Part shown: positions 7,768 to 15,443 of the stretch, piece by piece
Numbering within the stretch: the stretch's first letter is position 1
Layout: each line of letters begins with the position of its first letter
Assembly: GCA_963781665.1 (NCBI GenBank)
Contig: CAWAGA010000002.1
Coordinates: 2,976,001 to 3,040,000, forward strand
Direction of reading: 5' to 3'
From: JAJYIW01 sp963781665
Lineage (GTDB): Bacteria > Chloroflexota > Anaerolineae > Anaerolineales > Anaerolineaceae
DNA length: 64,000 bases
Position numbers and translations under genes: made by a program
Notes under the pieces: model-generated
The model's database searches: none
Told to the model about the DNA's origin: nothing
The model's input: only the letters and a program-made list of their open reading frames with translations

Positions 7768-8292
7768 TCAGCCTGCAGCGACAGTAATCATGCTCCCACT
7801 TCCAGAGACCTTGAAGTCGTAGCGCCGGTCCGCCCCTTCATGGGTGGCACTTTGCAGCCGGGCGTCGCCGCTGGCCGTTTGATCATCGAAGACAACGCCA
7901 GAACCCCAGCCTTTCAGGTGGACGCGGGTTGCCATTCCCGGCGGGCGCCGGACGGGGAATTCGGACCCACTTCTGCCAAGACGGATGTGAATCACGAGAG
8001 TGGGCTCGGGAAGCTCGACGTGAAACATGCATCCTGCCCCGTTGGCATCCAGGTCGAGGAGATCTAGACTGCCCAACGCGGTAATGACTTCCGTCCCGCT
8101 ACTCCTGATCACGATCTCACAGTGGACGGCGGTGCTGAGCTCAATTTTTGCCATACGCTGACGCCGGGCAAGTAGCCGGAGGCGCTGCGGATAGCGGATG
8201 GTGATTTTCCCTTCCTCCACTTTCACATTGGGCATCGATCCGGTGAAGTTCGCCCGGTAGAAATTCATTATCAGAGCAACAGTTATTGACAA
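7768..8292 (-). CDS. Uncharacterised beta-rich protein, possibly the C-terminal part of a larger one
   Basis: Up to 174 residues; a start at the internal Met ten codons later is also plausible. The pattern is strand-rich with many Gly/Ser/Val repeats (LDLLDLDANGAGCMFHVELPEP, GSMITVAAG end) and resembles the C-terminal beta domain of LiaF or toast-rack proteins. No membrane segment is seen, so it may be a truncated relic. Its upstream end overlaps the promoter of the divergent PadR operon. I do not assign a function. Confidence 0.35.
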   Translation of the reverse strand: MSITVALIMNFYRANFTGSMPNVKVEEGKITIRYPQRLRLLARRQRMAKIELSTAVHCEIVIRSSGTEVITALGSLDLLDLDANGAGCMFHVELPEPTLVIHIRLGRSGSEFPVRRPPGMATRVHLKGWGSGVVFDDQTASGDARLQSATHEGADRRYDFKVSGSGSMITVAAG

Positions 8293-8326
8293 ACGGTCTA
8301 CTACGTGATATTATATAGCAGTAGTA
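8286..8326 (+). promoter_or_regulatory. Promoter and PadR-type operator
   Basis: TTGACA (8286-8291), 17 bp, TATTAT (8309-8314) is close to consensus. An inverted repeat TACTAC (8299-8304) / GTAGTA (8321-8326) spans the -10 box, as expected for self-repression by the PadR protein encoded at 8370. Confidence 0.65.
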
Positions 8327-8369
8327 AGTAATACAGAATATCAGCCATACAGAGTAGTGGGAGGCGATT

Positions 8370-8699
8370 GTGCTCGAAGACCTGACAGAAATGCTCAAAG
8401 GCGTGCTTGAGGGCTGTGTCCTTGAAATTATAAACTGTGGAGAAACCTACGGCTACGAAATCACGCGGCGGTTGAATGCACTTGGCTTCACAGATGTTGT
8501 GGAAGGAACTGTCTACACCATTTTGGTGCGGTTTGAGAGAAATAAACTTGTGGACATAGAAAAAAAACCATCCGATATGGGACCTCCGCGAAAGTTTTTC
8601 GCGCTCAACGACGCGGGGCGCGAGGAACTCCGGAAGTTCTGGGAAAAATGGGAATTCGTATCATCAAGAATGAGCGAGTTAAAGGAGAAAATCAAATGA
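8370..8699 (+). CDS. PadR family transcriptional regulator
   Basis: 109 residues with the PadR winged-helix pattern: LEGCVLEIINCGETYGYEITRRLNALGF, then VVEGTVYTILVRFERNKLVDIEKK and the wing PPRKFFALNDAGREEL. PadR proteins repress small operons, often drug exporters, and release DNA on ligand binding. It is first in an operon with two DUF1048 proteins and an ABC exporter, a common Firmicutes/Chloroflexota arrangement. Start at 8370 is GTG or TTG-like; 21 bp further 5' GAGGCG could be its ribosome-binding site. Confidence 0.85.
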   Translation: MLEDLTEMLKGVLEGCVLEIINCGETYGYEITRRLNALGFTDVVEGTVYTILVRFERNKLVDIEKKPSDMGPPRKFFALNDAGREELRKFWEKWEFVSSRMSELKEKIK

Positions 8700-9043
8700 A
8701 TTTTTGGGACCTAATCACAGGCAATGACATGAGGAGAGAATTCAAAGGTTTTAGTTCGCGAGTCAAAAAGCTGCCAGCTGATTATCAAGCGGCATGGGAA
8801 GAAATCAATGCCAATCTTTGGCCGCACGGAGATTTCACAGGTCGCAACCTCATGCCAATTCTTGATGGTGTGCTTAGCCTGCTCGAAGAAACGGCAGCGG
8901 ATGGTCAGAGTGTCCAAGAGGTCTTGGGAAACGATATCAAAGGCTTCTGTTCCGCGCTGGCCGGCGAAGAAGGGGCAAAGTCTTTTCGCGATAAGTGGCG
9001 CGAGCAACTAAACAAGAATATCGCTAAAAAACTGGGTAAATAA
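8696..9043 (+). CDS. DUF1048 family protein 1
   Basis: 115 residues from the ATG at 8696, which overlaps the PadR stop by four bases (ATGA). Mostly helical with the family pattern KLPADYQAAWEEINANLW, LMPILDGVLSLLEE and GNDIKGFCSALAGEEGAKSFRDKWREQLN. DUF1048 proteins accompany PadR regulators and ABC exporters, but their function is unknown. Confidence 0.8.
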   Translation: MNFWDLITGNDMRREFKGFSSRVKKLPADYQAAWEEINANLWPHGDFTGRNLMPILDGVLSLLEETAADGQSVQEVLGNDIKGFCSALAGEEGAKSFRDKWREQLNKNIAKKLGK

Positions 9044-9052
9044 GAGGACAAA

Positions 9053-9469
9053 ATGAGAATACAAGAGATTATCGTGAGAATTCAAGATGCCATCGATGGC
9101 AAAAAAAAGTGGCAAGCAAAGTGGCGAGCGCACATGGCGCGTGTCAAAGCGCTCCCGCAAGATTATCAGATTGTTTATAAAGAGATTCAAAAATATCTCT
9201 TTAAGGTCGGCCCTGTTGAGCTTTCCGGCGAGACGGGTTTGCTCTCGGGAATTATCGATCTTTTTGAAGAGGGCGCGGCCTTGGGGAAAGTCGTGCTCGA
9301 AATAACGGGCAGTGACGTAGCGGCTTTCTGCGACGATCTAATTAAAAATTCAATAACTTACGCAGACATTTATCATGAATCTGTTGGTCAAGAAGTTAAC
9401 AAGGCCATGGAATTTGTTGGTCAAGAGGTTAACAATGCCATGAAAAACGTTACGGATAAAAGAAAGTAA
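9053..9469 (+). CDS. DUF1048 family protein 2
   Basis: 138 residues, similar in layout to the preceding protein (ALPQDYQIVYKEIQKYLF, GIIDLFEEGAALGKVVLEITGSDVAAFCDDLI). Its C-terminus carries a small tandem repeat (VGQEVNKAMEF / VGQEVNNAMKN). It probably arose by duplication of the same gene and stays in the operon, nine bases after its neighbour. Confidence 0.8.
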   Translation: MRIQEIIVRIQDAIDGKKKWQAKWRAHMARVKALPQDYQIVYKEIQKYLFKVGPVELSGETGLLSGIIDLFEEGAALGKVVLEITGSDVAAFCDDLIKNSITYADIYHESVGQEVNKAMEFVGQEVNNAMKNVTDKRK

Positions 9470-9484
9470 AAGGGGGATATTGGG

Positions 9485-10249
9485 ATGGAAAAAGCAATCC
9501 AAGTAAAAGGGCTGCAAAAGTCCTACAAGAAACTTCAAGTTCTTAAGGGAGTCGATTTCGAGGTGGAAAAGGGCAGTATTTTCGCCCTGCTCGGCTCCAA
9601 TGGTGCGGGCAAGACGACGATTATCAAAATCCTCACCACGCTGCTCAAACAGGATGGCGGAACCGCTTCTGTAAACGGCTTCGAAGTTGCGGCAAAGAGC
9701 GACGATGTGCGGCAGTCGATCAGCCTGACCGGGCAATTCGCCGCCGTGGATGAGATTTTGACCGGGCGGGAAAACTTGATCATGATAGCCAGGCTGCGCC
9801 ACCTCAACCATCCGCGCCAGGTGGTGGACGACTTGCTGAAACGCTTCGGCCTGACCGACGCCGCCGAGCGCAGAGTGTCCACCTATTCGGGCGGGATGCG
9901 CCGCAGGCTGGACATCGCTATGAGCCTGGTGGGAAAACCGCAGCTCATTTTCCTCGACGAACCGACCAACGGGCTGGACCCGGAGGGGCGCCTCGAGGTT
10001 TGGAAGATCGTCAAAGAGCTGGCTGACGGCGGCACGACGGTATTCCTGACCACACAGTATTTGGACGAGGCTGAACAGCTTGCCGATCGGATTGCCATTC
10101 TGCATGAGGGTAGGATTATCGCCAATGGCACACTTGCAGATCTGAAAAAGCTGTTCCCGCCCGCAAAGGTGGAATACGTAGAAAAACAAGCGACCCTGGA
10201 GGAGATATTCCTCGCGATCGTCGGCAAAAAGGAGCAAAAGATACAATGA
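9485..10249 (+). CDS. ABC exporter ATP-binding protein (DrrA type)
   Basis: 254 residues with Walker A GSNGAGKTT (about 38-46), signature YSGGMRRRLDIAMSL, Walker B LIFLDEPTNGLDPEG and the H-like TTQYLDEAEQLADR. The C-terminal part matches DrrA-like drug and lipid export ATPases. The ribosome-binding site AAAGGGGGATATTGGG precedes the ATG. It overlaps the permease gene by four bases. Substrate unknown; PadR control suggests a toxic compound. Confidence 0.9.
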   Translation: MEKAIQVKGLQKSYKKLQVLKGVDFEVEKGSIFALLGSNGAGKTTIIKILTTLLKQDGGTASVNGFEVAAKSDDVRQSISLTGQFAAVDEILTGRENLIMIARLRHLNHPRQVVDDLLKRFGLTDAAERRVSTYSGGMRRRLDIAMSLVGKPQLIFLDEPTNGLDPEGRLEVWKIVKELADGGTTVFLTTQYLDEAEQLADRIAILHEGRIIANGTLADLKKLFPPAKVEYVEKQATLEEIFLAIVGKKEQKIQ

Positions 10250-11004
10250 ATATACACTTTTTCAGCGACATGGGCGTAATGCTTGGGCGTTCCATGCGCC
10301 ATATTTTCCGCAGCCTGGATACGATCCTCACGATTGCCATCACGCCGATTGCGATGATGCTGCTGTTCGTTTACGTACTCGGCGGTGCCATAAAAACCGG
10401 CACAGAAAACTACGTGGACTACCTGCTGCCTGGCATCCTACTGATAGCGATCGCCAGCGGGATATCCTATACGGCTTACCGCCTATTTTTGGATATGCAA
10501 AGTGGCATCTTCGAACGGTTCCATTCCATGCCGATTGCGCGTTCCACCGTGCTGTGGGGGCACGTGCTGACCTCGCTGGTATCCAACGCGATTTCGGTGG
10601 TCGTCATCATCCTCGTAGCGCTGGTGATGGGCTTCCGCTCGCCGGCTGGGATATTGGCATGGCTTGCGGTGGCCGGCATCCTGGCATTGTTTACGCTAGC
10701 CCTGACCTGGATCGCGGCGATTGCCGGACTTTCCGCCACATCAGTGGACGGCGCAGGCGCTTTTTCCTACCCACTTATCTTCCTGCCGTTCATCAGCTCG
10801 GCGTTCGTGCCGACCGCGTCAATGCCATCGAGCGTGCGCGCCTTTGCCGATAACCAGCCGGTAACCTCAATCGTGAATGCCATCCGTTCGTTATTGGCTG
10901 ATCAGCCAGTTGGGAATAATATCTGGGTTGCGCTTGCCTGGTGTGTCGGAATTATGCTGGTGGCCTATATTTTCGCCATGCGAGCCTATAAAAAGCGAGT
11001 GTAA
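10246..11004 (+). CDS. ABC-2 type exporter permease (DrrB type)
   Basis: 252 residues with about six membrane helices (for example TILTIAITPIAMMLLFVYVL, VSNAISVVVIILVALVMGF, WVALAWCVGIMLVAYIFAM) and the ABC-2 permease signature region SAFVPTASMPSSVRAFADNQPVT. Translationally coupled to the ATPase (ATGA overlap). Last gene of the PadR operon. Confidence 0.9.
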   Translation: MNIHFFSDMGVMLGRSMRHIFRSLDTILTIAITPIAMMLLFVYVLGGAIKTGTENYVDYLLPGILLIAIASGISYTAYRLFLDMQSGIFERFHSMPIARSTVLWGHVLTSLVSNAISVVVIILVALVMGFRSPAGILAWLAVAGILALFTLALTWIAAIAGLSATSVDGAGAFSYPLIFLPFISSAFVPTASMPSSVRAFADNQPVTSIVNAIRSLLADQPVGNNIWVALAWCVGIMLVAYIFAMRAYKKRV

Positions 11005-11376
11005 AAAATATTCACATCGTTCTGCTTAGCGGGGTGTCCAACAGACCACATTCGGTTGCTAGGAGGCTGAAAAAACCCTAGCGGTCATCGGCAACAGAAG
11101 AACTTTGCCGAGGCAAAGACGGCGAGGTATCAGATGGAGAGCGGAAGTGGTAGAGGATCAGTTTACAAACCTTGAGCGGAGCGTTAGGCAGGAAAAACAG
11201 CCGTTCTACAGTTGGATGTGTGTGAATAATCCAGACTATTAACTCAATGCCAATTTAAAACGGTTGACCGGGAAACCACACCTATATCACAAGACGCAGT
11301 TTCCATACATCGACCAACAGCAATGAGCATTTTGTAATACAGGCTTACCTATTACTAGTGTCGATACTAGGAAGCC
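11005..11376. other. Intergenic, no gene seen
   Basis: Spacer between the exporter operon and regulatory element B. A short perfect hairpin CTTTGCC/GGCAAAG (11103-11118) has only two loop bases and no T-run. I see no coding or RNA gene. Confidence 0.4.
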
Positions 11377-11453
11377 GGGACATTTGTCCAAAGCGTCACG
11401 GGACAAATGCCTATCGCAAAGATAATCATATAGATATACAATCTCAATATCTA
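11377..11453 (+). promoter_or_regulatory. 77-bp bipartite regulatory element, copy B (before secretion operon)
   Basis: GGGACATTTGTC at 11377, GGGACAAATGCC at 11400 (23 bp apart as in copy A), GCCTATCGC, and ATACAATCTC at 11436, exactly 59 bp from the first box as in copy A. Linkers of 9 and 18 bp are unrelated in sequence but equal in length to copy A. It lies about 250 bp before the 11706 gene. Confidence 0.55.
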
Positions 11454-11549
11454 AGTGGTTATTATCAGGGAATCATTGACACCTCGAAAATTCTGGTTCA
11501 ATCCAGAAAGATGCTTTGAAAAATTGAATATCTGGCATTAATTCGATAA

Positions 11550-11685
11550 ACGTTTGCCGTCCTGCCCTCGTGCGGGATGGTGAGTAGGCTGAAGGGGAGA
11601 CTTTTCCCGAAAGCAATCGTCGGCTGGCCAATACGCCACACGTGGCATTCATTTGGAAATGAATGTACCTGTGGCATTTTTGTTT
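11550..11685 (+). promoter_or_regulatory. Attenuator-like structured leader
   Basis: Several hairpins can form: CCTGCC/GGGATGG near 11560-11580 and GGGGA/TTCCC near 11595-11608. Then come three mutually competing segments: GCCAC (11635-11639), GTGGC (11642-11646) and GTGGC (11671-11675), with a perfect ATTCATTT/AAATGAAT hairpin between them. The last GTGGC is followed by ATTTTTG, so pairing of GCCAC with it would form a terminator-like stem, and pairing with the nearer GTGGC would prevent it. I could not match it to a known riboswitch class. Confidence 0.4.
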
Positions 11686-11705
11686 TCTATTGATCAGGAG
11701 GAAGC

Positions 11706-12308
11706 ATGATGGAAGTGACGATCCAAAAAAGAGTGGTCTTTACCAATCTCATTCTGATCTGCCTGGTACTTGTGGGGATCTGGGCAGTGCCGAAGCTTGG
11801 CGGGATTTACTATAACCTGACCGGAGCGACGATCGCCAATACGCCAACCCCAGAAGAAACCACCCAGGCAAGCCAGGAAGATGCTCTGGCGCGAACAGCC
11901 GCCCTGGCCGGCGCCCAGGCGTTCTATTCGGTCGACGCTCGCGAGGGGGAGCAAGCCTGGATCGACCAGTTATGCGCCGCCAGTACCCAGGCCGGCTGCG
12001 AAGCCGATCAGAATATGCTTGTTCCAGCCTTATGGAATCAGCTCGAAGCTGCTCAGACGGTCACTTCGGTCCAGGTATCTGCTCAAAATAAAATTGCCGA
12101 CCAGGTGGCCAGCACCCGAGGGAATGCGCCGATGCAAATCTGGCAGCTCCAGATCCAGCTTTCCGCTCCCTGGCCGATGCAATCCAGCCAACAAACCAGC
12201 TACAGCGCTCTGGCGCTGGTGGTGAAGGAAAACGGCGCCTGGAAGTTCGAACGCTTCCTGACCGAAGATGAACTTCCGGTTTACAACGCAAAGGATGGCG
12301 GGCAATGA
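11706..12308 (+). CDS. Membrane-anchored protein, possibly VirB8/TcpC-like
   Basis: 200 residues: N-terminal membrane helix (about residues 10-33, VVFTNLILICLVLVGIWAV in shape), a flexible Thr/Pro linker and an extracytoplasmic domain ending with strands (IWQLQIQLSAPW, SALALVVKENGAWKFERFL) that fit an NTF2-like fold as in VirB8 and TcpC. Those are structural parts of type IV secretion channels. Strong AGGAGG ribosome-binding site at 11697. First gene of an operon with a VirB4-like ATPase. The VirB8/TcpC label is inferred from layout, not from clear sequence motifs. Confidence 0.45.
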   Translation: MMEVTIQKRVVFTNLILICLVLVGIWAVPKLGGIYYNLTGATIANTPTPEETTQASQEDALARTAALAGAQAFYSVDAREGEQAWIDQLCAASTQAGCEADQNMLVPALWNQLEAAQTVTSVQVSAQNKIADQVASTRGNAPMQIWQLQIQLSAPWPMQSSQQTSYSALALVVKENGAWKFERFLTEDELPVYNAKDGGQ

Positions 12309-13693
12309 AAACTCTTCGCCTGCTCGTGATCCTGTCGGTACTGGGTCTGCTCGTTGCTCCTCTGCATCTGGTTCAGGCTGATGGGGATTCGCCCTGGGCG
12401 GACATCCTCAATCCGGATGGCTCGGTGCAGTGGGATAAGCTGACCGATCTGGGAACCACCTCCCAGCCGGCAAGCTGGATGACTGTCACTCTGCCTGGCG
12501 GGATGACAGTCGACCTGGATGCTACCTACCACCGCTACCAGACCCCCGGCGGTAACGTGGTGGTTTTACCTTCCCCGGTGACTCTGTTCTTCATGGCGCT
12601 GCACCCCGGTGAGAGCGGCCTGACAGATGCCCAGAGCATGATCGGCAATGGGGCTACAATCCTCGACTTGCTGATTGGGCCGGCGATGAGCACCGACCAG
12701 CTTGCCCAACTGCTGAGCAAGGGTTACACCGATCCCAAGGCCTTCTTCCAGGCAGTGATCGATGGGAAGGAAAACATCTGGTCGTTTGTCAACCCGACCT
12801 TCCTGTTCGAGCTGGCCAGGATGTCCTTCGACAGCGGTTTCCTGGTGAACGCCCTCCTGCTCTACATCAATGGGGTGGCCGACTGTGCCGACATCCCTGG
12901 AGGGTGCAATGGCCTGCCGATTGGGCAGCAATGTGTCGGAGATGATTGCATCCCAACGCCTAAGGTTTGCCCCTCGGCCACGATCACTCAGGGGCAGCCT
13001 ACCCTGTCCATCCAGAAGGTTGCCCCCGACCACCCACTGGTCGTCGGCCAGGACCCGGCGAGGCGAGGTGCAGACATCCAGGTTTCGGCCAGCATCCCGC
13101 CGGTGGTGTTCACCTGGTACGAGACGATCCAGGAAAGGCCCTCCTGCCGATATGACAGCGCCGGCGATGGCGCCGGCTGCGGCGGGCCTGCTGACAGCTA
13201 TAAGCTCGTGGCGGATGAAAGCGGCCAATCGATCAATTGGGATTCGTCCATGGTAGACAGTCCCACCTGGCAAGAAATCCCAGGCGCAACCCACTGCATC
13301 CAACACGTCGAAGTCCTGCCGGAGACAATCACCTCGCTCCAGGCGACTGCCGAACTCAACGCCGAGAGCCGCTACTGGATCCTCAACGACCTGGCCGAGA
13401 AGTTCTACCAGGCGTCGATCCACCAGCCAGCATTCACCCTGGTGCCGGGGATGGCGCAGGTATCCACCAGTTGCGATGGTAACCACGTCTGTTCGGCCAA
13501 AGCTACAGCAGCCAATATCCCCTTTGCCGATCCAGGGACCTTCGACCTGAAGCTGTGGGTGACGACCTCCGGAACCAGCTTCACCTATCACAGGGTCTCG
13601 ATCCCGATCACCCAACCCAGGGTCCTGTATGCCGGCAATTCCATGCAGGTCTACGTCACCCTGGTGACCTTGCTGCCGGCAGGTGACCAGTGA
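12305..13693 (+). CDS. Large secreted protein of the type IV secretion-like operon
   Basis: 462 residues with a signal peptide (LRLLVILSVLGLLVAPLHLVQA, cleavage about residue 25), then a mixed domain with a hydrophobic helix (VNALLLYINGVADCADIPGG) and several cysteine pairs (CADIPGGCNG, QQCVGDDC, CRYDSAGDGAGCGG, CDGNHVC). The C-terminal half is beta-rich. I do not recognise the family. It overlaps the previous stop by four bases and the next start by four, so it is co-translated. An exported structural or adhesin part of the machine is likely. Confidence 0.55.
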   Translation: MKTLRLLVILSVLGLLVAPLHLVQADGDSPWADILNPDGSVQWDKLTDLGTTSQPASWMTVTLPGGMTVDLDATYHRYQTPGGNVVVLPSPVTLFFMALHPGESGLTDAQSMIGNGATILDLLIGPAMSTDQLAQLLSKGYTDPKAFFQAVIDGKENIWSFVNPTFLFELARMSFDSGFLVNALLLYINGVADCADIPGGCNGLPIGQQCVGDDCIPTPKVCPSATITQGQPTLSIQKVAPDHPLVVGQDPARRGADIQVSASIPPVVFTWYETIQERPSCRYDSAGDGAGCGGPADSYKLVADESGQSINWDSSMVDSPTWQEIPGATHCIQHVEVLPETITSLQATAELNAESRYWILNDLAEKFYQASIHQPAFTLVPGMAQVSTSCDGNHVCSAKATAANIPFADPGTFDLKLWVTTSGTSFTYHRVSIPITQPRVLYAGNSMQVYVTLVTLLPAGDQ

Positions 13694-13902
13694 CCATCCT
13701 CGATCAGATGGGCGTCTTGCTGATGGACCTGCCGGTTTACCTGGCCAACGGGGCGCTGGTCGTCCTGTACTGGCTGTGGGGCAACTCGGCAGCCCTGGTC
13801 AGCCTGGCCTGCGGGGTGGGCATGGCGTTCTTGCCGGATGTTGAAGTTACAGCAGCGGGCCGGCTTCCGTCCCCGCCGGAGCGAGCACGGCGAAGCAGTT
13901 AG
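13690..13902 (+). CDS. Small membrane protein, possibly the first half of a frameshifted gene
   Basis: 70 residues starting at an ATG-like GTG/ATG overlap with the previous stop. Two membrane stretches (ANGALVVLYWLWGNSAALVSLACGVGMAFL) are followed by a basic tail. The next ORF begins inside it in another frame and continues with membrane helices, so the two may be one protein split by a single-base error in the GC-rich region 13840-13900, or two overlapping genes. Confidence 0.4.
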   Translation: MTILDQMGVLLMDLPVYLANGALVVLYWLWGNSAALVSLACGVGMAFLPDVEVTAAGRLPSPPERARRSS

Positions 13903-14389
13903 CAAGGACAGCCAGGCTCCCCGCACGGCCCAGGTGATGACCGGCATCGTCCTGGCCGGGTGGCTGGCTGCCCAGTGGAGCATGGCAGCACCGGTACCCT
14001 GGATCGGGGCAACCATGTGGGTCGCCGGCCTGGTAGCAGTGCTGGCCCTATCCTCGCAGCGCTTCAACCTGCTGTGGTACGTCAAGGCCGGCATCGCCAT
14101 GTACACCCTGGCAGTCATCGGCAGCCGCATCTACCTGGCGTACACCACCCAGCTCTCCCCGGAGCAGTGGGCTGCTCTGATCGGCTCGACCGAGAGTGCC
14201 GCTACGGTGATTGCCAGCACCCGCAGCAACGTCACCACCATCCTCTTGTGGGCCTTGTGGCTGGTGGTCCCCTTGGGATATTTCTCGATGCTGGTCCAGC
14301 AGGTCTTCATCAACCCGATGTCGTTGGTCAGTCCCCTGTCCGGCGCACAGGACATGATCAGAGCCTTGCGGGTGAGAGGTCAACGATAA
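13838..14389 (+). CDS. Multi-pass membrane protein of the secretion-like operon
   Basis: Up to 183 residues; the first about 30 may not be real if the region is frameshifted. About four membrane helices follow (VMTGIVLAGWLAAQW, IGATMWVAGLVAVLALSS, YVKAGIAMYTLAVIGS, VTTILLWALWLVVPLGYFSM). The position between the secreted protein and the VirB4-like ATPase suggests a VirB6-like channel component, but sequence alone does not show it. Confidence 0.5.
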   Translation: MLKLQQRAGFRPRRSEHGEAVSKDSQAPRTAQVMTGIVLAGWLAAQWSMAAPVPWIGATMWVAGLVAVLALSSQRFNLLWYVKAGIAMYTLAVIGSRIYLAYTTQLSPEQWAALIGSTESAATVIASTRSNVTTILLWALWLVVPLGYFSMLVQQVFINPMSLVSPLSGAQDMIRALRVRGQR

Positions 14390-14618
14390 GTAGGGGCAGG
14401 TCAAAAAATGGAATCATCTCTTTTAATATTCACGAAGACCTGCCCTTACCAAACCAGCAGGACATCACATGCCTGGATGGGAGAGGATGCATTTCCTTCC
14501 CAGGGATGTGTTGCTCTGCCCATCCTTTGGATGCCGGGAGCCACACCAACGTCGATCGGGCAATCGAACGTTGGAAACCAATCCCTATACGTTGGCCTGA
14601 AAAACACACGGAGGAACA

Positions 14619-14843
14619 ATGGACCCATACACGCTTGGAAAGCTGGCTTTGCCGGTGGTGATCGCCATCATGGGCATGGCTGCCTTGCTGACCCTGGCCA
14701 TGGGCATCTTCACCACGCTGAAGACCCTGGAGCAGGTGCAGCGCTTCTTCCACACCATGGAAGAGAGCCGGCGGTCGTCGCTCACGATCAACATCCTACC
14801 CGGAAAACGGTCTTCCAAACCTCCCATGCAGGAACCGGAGTGA
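14619..14843 (+). CDS. Small membrane protein with cytoplasmic tail
   Basis: 74 residues preceded by GGAGGAACA. One long N-terminal helix (LALPVVIAIMGMAALLTLAMGIF) followed by a charged tail. Unknown family; it belongs to the type IV secretion-like operon by position and strand. The 230 bp before it hold no gene that I can support. Confidence 0.5.
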   Translation: MDPYTLGKLALPVVIAIMGMAALLTLAMGIFTTLKTLEQVQRFFHTMEESRRSSLTINILPGKRSSKPPMQEPE

Positions 14844-14980
14844 AAGCTCTACCCTACACGATCAGGCGCCGCATGGGTGCGCCTGAATTCACTTCGAAAA
14901 TCGAGAATGGAAAATCGAGAATTGTGGGGTACGTTGCCCAGACGAATAGTAGACAGGCGAACCTCATCTGTTTATTCCAC

Positions 14981-15343
14981 TCACTTTTCTTTGCCGATTT
15001 GTTTCAGAGACGAAAAGGGAAGTTCAACAGGTGTTGGCCGCGTAAAGAAGTCGACTTTTACCCTCACAATATGCTCTTTCCGATCAATCAAATAGATAAC
15101 ACCCTCCATTCCCATGAAAGGCCCTTCTGTTATCTGAACTTTCTGGCCTATGTGCCAGGGATCATCCTGGTTAAGCAACTCTTTTCCCATCTCTTGTCTC
15201 CCGAAAGGAAGCGCTTCCTTTCGATCTATGACCCAATTATAAACAAAGCGGTTCATCAGACTATTAGATGTCCTCATAACCATCGTATCAATTTCGGTTT
15301 GAATTGACTTATGAATAATCATCCTTTCGTCCACCCAATACAA
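14981..15343 (-). CDS. KOW-domain protein (NusG C-terminal-like)
   Basis: 120 residues. The last about 60 residues (PWHIGQKVQITEGPFMGMEG, then HIVRVKVDFFTRPTPVELPF) are a clear NusG/RfaH C-terminal KOW domain, which binds ribosomal S10 and Rho. The first 60 residues do not resemble the NGN domain, so the RNA-polymerase-binding half of NusG is missing or degraded. It lies on the opposite strand inside the secretion operon, between the 74-residue membrane protein and the VirB4-like gene. It could be a relic of a specialised NusG paralogue. Confidence 0.6.
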   Translation of the reverse strand: MYWVDERMIIHKSIQTEIDTMVMRTSNSLMNRFVYNWVIDRKEALPFGRQEMGKELLNQDDPWHIGQKVQITEGPFMGMEGVIYLIDRKEHIVRVKVDFFTRPTPVELPFSSLKQIGKEK

Positions 15344-15443
15344 AGTATTGCTGACTTGCTGCCCGGTTGGGTTAACCTTCTGAGGTTCGGTCGGGGTAAT
15401 CCGGTTAGAAATCCCCTCCGACCTGGAAATTGAGGAATCTGGG

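Noticed and set aside
11485..11520. tRNA-like T arm (TTCTGG, six-base loop, CCAGAA)
   Set aside because: No matching acceptor, D or anticodon stems upstream.
12566..13615. 349-codon minus-strand frame
   Set aside because: Shadow of the secreted protein gene; no recognisable domain and no start signal.
14408..15307. 299-codon plus-strand frame
   Set aside because: Lacks any family pattern and covers the KOW gene on the other strand; the composition is not protein-like.
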